Shown piece after piece: positions 62,296 through 64,000 of a stretch of 64,000 bases of DNA. Source of the stretch: Natrinema zhouii (GTDB taxonomy: Archaea; Halobacteriota; Halobacteria; Halobacteriales; Natrialbaceae); assembly GCF_013456555.2 (NCBI RefSeq), contig NZ_CP059154.1, positions 1,488,001-1,552,000 of the forward strand. The letters are read 5' to 3'. The notes under the pieces were generated by a model. The model worked only from the letters and a program-made list of their open reading frames with translations, made no database searches and was not told the DNA's origin. The translations under genes and the position numbers were made by a program. Numbering within the stretch: the first letter of the stretch is position 1; every line of letters begins with the position of its first letter.

Positions 62296-62691
62296 ATGTC
62301 CGCTCCAAACAGTGCGCCCGTCGTCGACGTCGAGCGGTTCGTTCGGCTTACGAACGTCCCGCTCGACGAGGCGTATACACTCCTCTCGAACCCGCGGACC
62401 CGTCTCACGCTCCACGTTCTCTCGACGTGTGAACCACCGCTCCCGGTCGACAGGCTGACCGATGCCGTCACCGGTCGGGACGACGCCGACGAACGCACCG
62501 TCCGCGTCTCGCTAATGCACGTCGTCCTGCCGAAACTCGAGGCTCGCGACGTCCTCGAGTACGACCACAAGACGGACACGGTCCATCTGGAGCGACCCGT
62601 CGTCGCCGTCGACGATCGGGTTGCGGAACTCGCCGGAACGGTTGATCCAGCGAGCAAACCGAGATCACAGCAGTGTGATTCCGCCGACTAG
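62296..62691 (+). CDS. DUF7344 winged-helix protein
   Basis: 131 residues. EAYTLLSNPRTRLTLHVL, PLPVDRLTDAVTG and SLMHVVLPKLEARDVLEYD give the DUF7344 pattern. A likely transcription regulator. The last 4 bp overlap the convergent cis-prenyltransferase-like gene. GC-rich, unlike the AT-rich homologue at 15813-16160. Confidence 0.82.
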   Translation: MSAPNSAPVVDVERFVRLTNVPLDEAYTLLSNPRTRLTLHVLSTCEPPLPVDRLTDAVTGRDDADERTVRVSLMHVVLPKLEARDVLEYDHKTDTVHLERPVVAVDDRVAELAGTVDPASKPRSQQCDSAD

Positions 62692-63362
62692 CGACCGTAT
62701 CGTCGCGATCGATTGCAGTACTCGCGGACTGCCCGGAGAAAGTCACGTTTGCGGAAGTCCCGCCAGTTAATGTCAGTGAAGTACAGCTCGGAGTAGACCG
62801 ACTGCCAGATCATGAAATCCGAGAGCCGCTCCGCGCCGGTCTTGATCACCAGATCCGGCTCCGACGGGAACACGAGGTGATCCTCGACGTGTTCGTCGCC
62901 GATCTCGTCGGGATCGAGGTCACCCGACTCGACCCGTTCGGCGAGGGTTCGCACCGCGCTCGTGAACTCGTGTTTCCCGCCCAGGCCGATCCCGATCCGG
63001 ATCGGCGCGTCCGCACGCGCCCTGTCGTCAGGACCGCGAACGGCGATCGACCGCGGCGCATCGATCGTCTCGAGTTCGCGCTGTAAGGCCGGCACCGCCG
63101 CTGCATCGAGGACGCTCACGTAGACGGTCACCTGCGAGGCGTACTCGACGGCCCATTCGAAGAAGTCCGTCAGCGTCTCGTAGGCACCGCGTTCGAGCAG
63201 GTCTCGTTCGGTGATCACGAGCGCGACGTGGTCGGGCGGGTCGCCGTCGTGACGGCTAATTCGGAGGGCGAGATACCGTTCGTACAATCCCACACGCGTG
63301 AGTTTCCCGGCAACTGTGATACGAGTTACGGGTTTCGTCAGCCGCCGAGCACCGATACGCAT
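62688..63362 (-). CDS. Degenerate cis-prenyltransferase-like protein
   Basis: 224 residues. It is clearly a CPT paralogue: C-terminal DLVIKTGAERLSDFMIWQ, SELYFTDINWRDFRKRDFLR is well kept. At the N-terminus the catalytic Asp region (D-G-N-R-R) is replaced: after DHVALV come ITERDLLERGAYE. So it cannot use the standard catalytic Asp and may be a regulatory partner, as NgBR/Nus1 is for eukaryotic CPTs, or bind a different substrate. Divergent from the DUF92 gene. Confidence 0.9.
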   Translation of the reverse strand: MRIGARRLTKPVTRITVAGKLTRVGLYERYLALRISRHDGDPPDHVALVITERDLLERGAYETLTDFFEWAVEYASQVTVYVSVLDAAAVPALQRELETIDAPRSIAVRGPDDRARADAPIRIGIGLGGKHEFTSAVRTLAERVESGDLDPDEIGDEHVEDHLVFPSEPDLVIKTGAERLSDFMIWQSVYSELYFTDINWRDFRKRDFLRAVREYCNRSRRYGR

Positions 63363-63451
63363 GGTCTGAATACGCCGCTAAACGCGGTGAGAACCGACTC
63401 GAACCGGGTTCACGAACCTTGAAGTAATCGCCACAGAAAGGGATCGATATC

Positions 63452-64000
63452 GTGACAGCACCCGTTCGGCGAGCCGGCGTGTTTGCGGTCCTCTGTACGC
63501 TCTCGCTGTCCGTTCCGCTCATCAACCCGCGAGTGGCGGCCGTCGTCGCCGGTGTCGTCCTCCTGGGTGCCTACGTCATCACCGACGGACCGCTCTTCGA
63601 CCTGCTCGCCTACCCGGGCGATTACGAGGATTCACGGCTCTACGGCCTCATCACGTTCGCTCTCGCAGCGGTCGCGCTCGGACTCATGGCGACCGCGACG
63701 TCGATGCCGGTCGCCGTCTTCGTCGGCACCATCCTGCTGGTCGGCTACGGCAACCTCGGCGAGCAACTGGTCAGACTGCAAACGGATACTGCTGTCGTCC
63801 GCGTCGGGAGCTTCTGTCTCGCGGCGAGCACCGCTGCCGTCGCCGGGCAGGTGCTCACCCATTCGCTTATCGGTGATGCCGTCGCACCCGCATTGCCGCT
63901 AGTTGTCTTCCTGGCAGCCAGCGGTGCGTTTCTCGCCGCGCTCCTTCGCGACATCCTGTTGCCCTCCGACGATCCGATCATCGCGCTCTCGGTCGGCCTC
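63452..64000 (+). CDS. DUF92 family membrane protein (cut by window end)
   Basis: At least 183 codons from a GTG at 63452; no stop before the window edge. Reads VTAPVRRAGVFAVLCTLSLSV and later ITDGPLFDLLAYPGDYEDSR, then repeated spans (GLITFALAAVALGLMATAT). This is the N-terminal part of DUF92/TIGR00297, related to plant VTE6 (phytyl-phosphate kinase). It may phosphorylate or handle prenyl phosphates, fitting the prenyltransferases nearby. The start is chosen for the family match. Confidence 0.82.
   Translation, partial: MTAPVRRAGVFAVLCTLSLSVPLINPRVAAVVAGVVLLGAYVITDGPLFDLLAYPGDYEDSRLYGLITFALAAVALGLMATATSMPVAVFVGTILLVGYGNLGEQLVRLQTDTAVVRVGSFCLAASTAAVAGQVLTHSLIGDAVAPALPLVVFLAASGAFLAALLRDILLPSDDPIIALSVGL

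Overview
The window is a GC-rich chromosomal segment of a halophilic archaeon (class Halobacteria; a Natrialbaceae-like genus is my inference). Three things support this. The proteome is strongly acidic. There are archaeal information-processing genes: EF-1alpha, aIF2-gamma, Rpo7, Spt4, S10, S24e, S27ae and a Kae1-Bud32 fusion. Many families present are largely confined to haloarchaea (DUF6653, DUF5808, DUF5787, DUF5778, DUF7344, HalOD1, LWR-salt). Many genes have a TATA-like box about 25-28 nt before the start codon, consistent with leaderless mRNAs. The high GC leaves long open shadow frames opposite real genes; these are left out.

Layout. 0-9.5 kb: a 50-residue zinc-ribbon protein, DUF6653, an F420-type LLM oxidoreductase overlapping thiDN, an AIR-synthase-like protein, an aldolase, a MOT1/SulP-like transporter, a PIN-like protein with a tiny partner, and the RdgB/HAM1 nucleotide sanitiser. 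9.7-12.3 kb: DUF5808 and the S24e-S27ae-Kae1/Bud32 operon. 12.6-17 kb: a BNR-repeat protein, a FemAB-like transferase, then a disturbed region (about 15.0-16.9 kb) with a gene remnant, a nuclease-like ORF, an AT-rich DUF7344 gene and a 24-bp copy of the 3' end of the neighbouring tRNA-Ala(CGC). 17-24.5 kb: rhomboid protease, EF-1alpha and S10, ACT protein and homoserine dehydrogenase, NifU, a surface LVIVD protein and a ROK glucokinase. 24.7-37.6 kb: paired UspA proteins, two SDRs, CoaD, a ZIP transporter, a geranylgeranyl reductase, an MBL hydrolase, YIP1, a frameshifted VOC gene and DUF5787. 37.8-40.8 kb: the classic archaeal cluster aIF2-gamma, PIN, Rpo7, Spt4, GTP-dependent dephospho-CoA kinase. 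40.8-43.1 kb: two secreted or anchored proteins, one a sequon-rich 11-residue-repeat protein. 43.2-51.4 kb: a second geranylgeranyl reductase, MATE exporter, small membrane proteins, HTH-10 regulator, pterin dehydratase, LWR-salt, VOC and cupin proteins. 51.5-55.2 kb: three substrate-binding-protein-fold genes with no transporter partners, then a HAD phosphatase. 55.3-64 kb: Lrp regulator, HalOD1/zinc-finger pair, the siroheme/haem genes ahbAB-met8-hemA, DUF5778, and a catalytic cis-prenyltransferase near a degenerate paralogue, ending in a truncated DUF92 gene.

Pathways that fit together: thiamine (thiDN), haem via siroheme (HemA, Met8, AhbAB), archaeal lipid saturation (two geranylgeranyl reductases), polyprenol lipid carriers (UppS and its paralogue), CoA (CoaD and dephospho-CoA kinase) and threonine/methionine precursor supply (Hom with ACT). 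The most interesting candidates for something new are the cytosolic substrate-binding-fold trio (51.5-54.5 kb), the UppS plus degenerate-UppS pair (61.2-63.4 kb) and the tRNA-Ala-associated disturbed region (15.0-16.9 kb).
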